A DNA stretch of 7,218 nt from Desulfonatronospira sp. (lineage in GTDB: Bacteria; Desulfobacterota; Desulfovibrionia; Desulfovibrionales; Desulfonatronovibrionaceae), in contig SLAE01000013.1 of NCBI GenBank assembly GCA_007127015.1, forward strand, positions 1 to 7,218. The letters are read 5' to 3'. Both the position numbers and the translations under genes were made by a program. Shown one piece after another: positions 6,055-7,218 of this stretch. The notes beneath the pieces were generated by a model that saw nothing but the letters and a program-made list of their open reading frames with translations, ran no database searches and had not been told where the DNA came from. How positions within the stretch are numbered: the stretch's first letter is position 1; each line of letters begins with the position of its first letter.

Positions 6055-7218
6055 ATGTCTGTTGGTTTTTTGGCTCTGGCCGCTTCAGTGCCCATTATTA
6101 TCGCCTTGATCCTCATGGCCGGCTTGAGGTGGCCTGCAACCTGGTCCATGCCGCTGGCCTGGCTGGCCACCGCTCTGGTAGGGTTGATTTTATGGCAGTT
6201 GCCCCCTGGATACGTCGCAGCGCTTTCACTCGAAGGGATTGTCACCGCCACGGAAATATTGATCATTGTCTTCGGAGCGATTCTCATCCTGATGACCCTT
6301 CGCTATTCAGGAGGCATGGAGACCATACAAAGCGGAATGCAGGGTGTATCCAGGGATATGCGGGTTCAGGCCATTATTATCGGATACATGTTCACCGCCT
6401 TTATCGAGGGCGCGGCAGGGTTCGGTACTCCCGCGGCCCTGGCCGCGCCTCTTTTGCTGTCTTTGGGTTTTCCTCCCATGGCAGCAGCCATCATCTGCCT
6501 CACCTTCAATACTTTTCCGGTGACATTTGGTGCTGTGGGAACGCCGATTATCCTTGGACTAGACTATCTCAGGGATTTTGTTAATGAGGCTGCAGCTGAA
6601 TATCCGGAGCAGATCAATTTCACTGATTATGATTCCTTCGGCATGGTCATCGGTCAATGGTCAACCCTGATGAATCTGCCCATGATATTTATTCTTCCTG
6701 TTTTCATGCTTGGCTTCATCACCCGTTTTTACGGGCCCAACCGCTCATGGCTGGAAGGCTTCAAAGCCTGGAAATTCTGCATTTTTGCGGCCGTAGCTTT
6801 TTCCATTCCTTATCTGGTGTTTGCCTGGCTGGTGGGTCCGGAATTTCCGGCACTCATTGGAGGACTAACCGGTCTGGGTATAGTCATCCTGGGGGCGAAA
6901 AAAGGAATCGCGGTTCCCAGGGAAGTATTTACATTCGGACCTCAGGAAAAATGGGAGCCGGAATGGACCGGAGAGGTCAGGGTTCCTGAAGGGAGCAGGT
7001 TCGAGGCCAGAATGAGTCAGTTCAAAGCCTGGCTTCCATATATGCTCATCGGAGTGATCCTAGTGCTTACCAGAATCGAGGAACTGGGTCTTAAAGGGCT
7101 GCTGGAGGGAGTGACCATAGATTTTCAGAATATCCTCGGTTATGAAGCAGTTGAGGAATCAATCAGGATACTCTATCTGCCGGGAACAATCCCCTTCATG
7201 CTGGTCGCTGTTTTGACC
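6055..7218 (+). CDS. L-lactate permease, LctP/LldP family (3' end beyond the window)
   Basis: This inner-membrane carrier would import lactate, probably with protons, as LldP does in E. coli. Only the first 388 codons are present, and the frame is open to the window edge. Known members have about 550 residues, so roughly two thirds is visible. It is very hydrophobic, with likely membrane segments near 5-23, 33-50, 64-82, 104-120, 127-150, 205-222, 240-262, 265-281 and 325-338. The family's conserved core is clear: EGAAGFGTPAALAAPLLL (118-135), LGFPPMAAA (137-145) and NTFPVTFGAVGTPI (152-165). A polar loop follows at about 170-195, and a longer one at about 284-322. ATG 6055 has GGAGG (6046-6050) four bases upstream. 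The 519-base gap before it suggests its own promoter. Family assignment is firm. Lactate as substrate is likely, though glycolate is possible for relatives. Confidence 0.92.
   Translation, partial: MSVGFLALAASVPIIIALILMAGLRWPATWSMPLAWLATALVGLILWQLPPGYVAALSLEGIVTATEILIIVFGAILILMTLRYSGGMETIQSGMQGVSRDMRVQAIIIGYMFTAFIEGAAGFGTPAALAAPLLLSLGFPPMAAAIICLTFNTFPVTFGAVGTPIILGLDYLRDFVNEAAAEYPEQINFTDYDSFGMVIGQWSTLMNLPMIFILPVFMLGFITRFYGPNRSWLEGFKAWKFCIFAAVAFSIPYLVFAWLVGPEFPALIGGLTGLGIVILGAKKGIAVPREVFTFGPQEKWEPEWTGEVRVPEGSRFEARMSQFKAWLPYMLIGVILVLTRIEELGLKGLLEGVTIDFQNILGYEAVEESIRILYLPGTIPFMLVAVLT

Noticed and set aside
6129..6584. 151-codon rightward frame within the permease region
   Set aside because: It is out of frame with the LctP reading frame, which has the conserved family motifs, a good Shine-Dalgarno sequence and no stop for 388 codons.
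6657..6989. 110-codon rightward frame within the permease region
   Set aside because: It is also a frame shadow of the permease with no motif of its own.

Overview
The window reads as an ordinary chromosomal stretch of a Gram-negative, anaerobic, lactate-using bacterium. My best guess is a sulfate reducer of the Desulfovibrionales type. That guess is inference. It rests on an rpsA-sppA pair, menaquinone synthesis by the futalosine route (MqnE), and a lactate permease in one block. Every gene I can support lies on the + strand. No IS element, CRISPR array, tRNA or rRNA is visible.

Layout: 1-422 is a non-coding or unassigned AT-rich region with repeated CCGGAAA words, a long hairpin at 206-248 and a candidate promoter just before the first gene. 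423-1727 is rimO, the radical-SAM enzyme that modifies ribosomal protein S12. A 128-base gap (1728-1855) carries two back-to-back stem-loops and a 24-codon open frame. Then 1856-3604 is rpsA (ribosomal protein S1, six S1 domains), 3585-4478 is sppA (short-form signal peptide peptidase) and 4447-5535 is mqnE (aminofutalosine synthase). These last three overlap by 20 and 32 bases, so they probably form one translationally coupled operon. A 519-base gap (5536-6054) follows, with several hairpins and no convincing gene. At 6055 a lactate permease of the LctP/LldP family starts and runs off the right edge. Its ATG, good Shine-Dalgarno sequence and unbroken 388 codons are clear.

Functionally, rimO and rpsA both concern the small ribosomal subunit, sppA handles signal-peptide remnants in the inner membrane, and mqnE makes a menaquinone precursor for anaerobic respiration. 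The permease would import lactate, whose electrons could enter that respiratory chain. I found no clear new system. The most interesting material is regulatory: the rpsA leader, the hairpin and repeat cluster ahead of rimO, and the structured gap before the permease.
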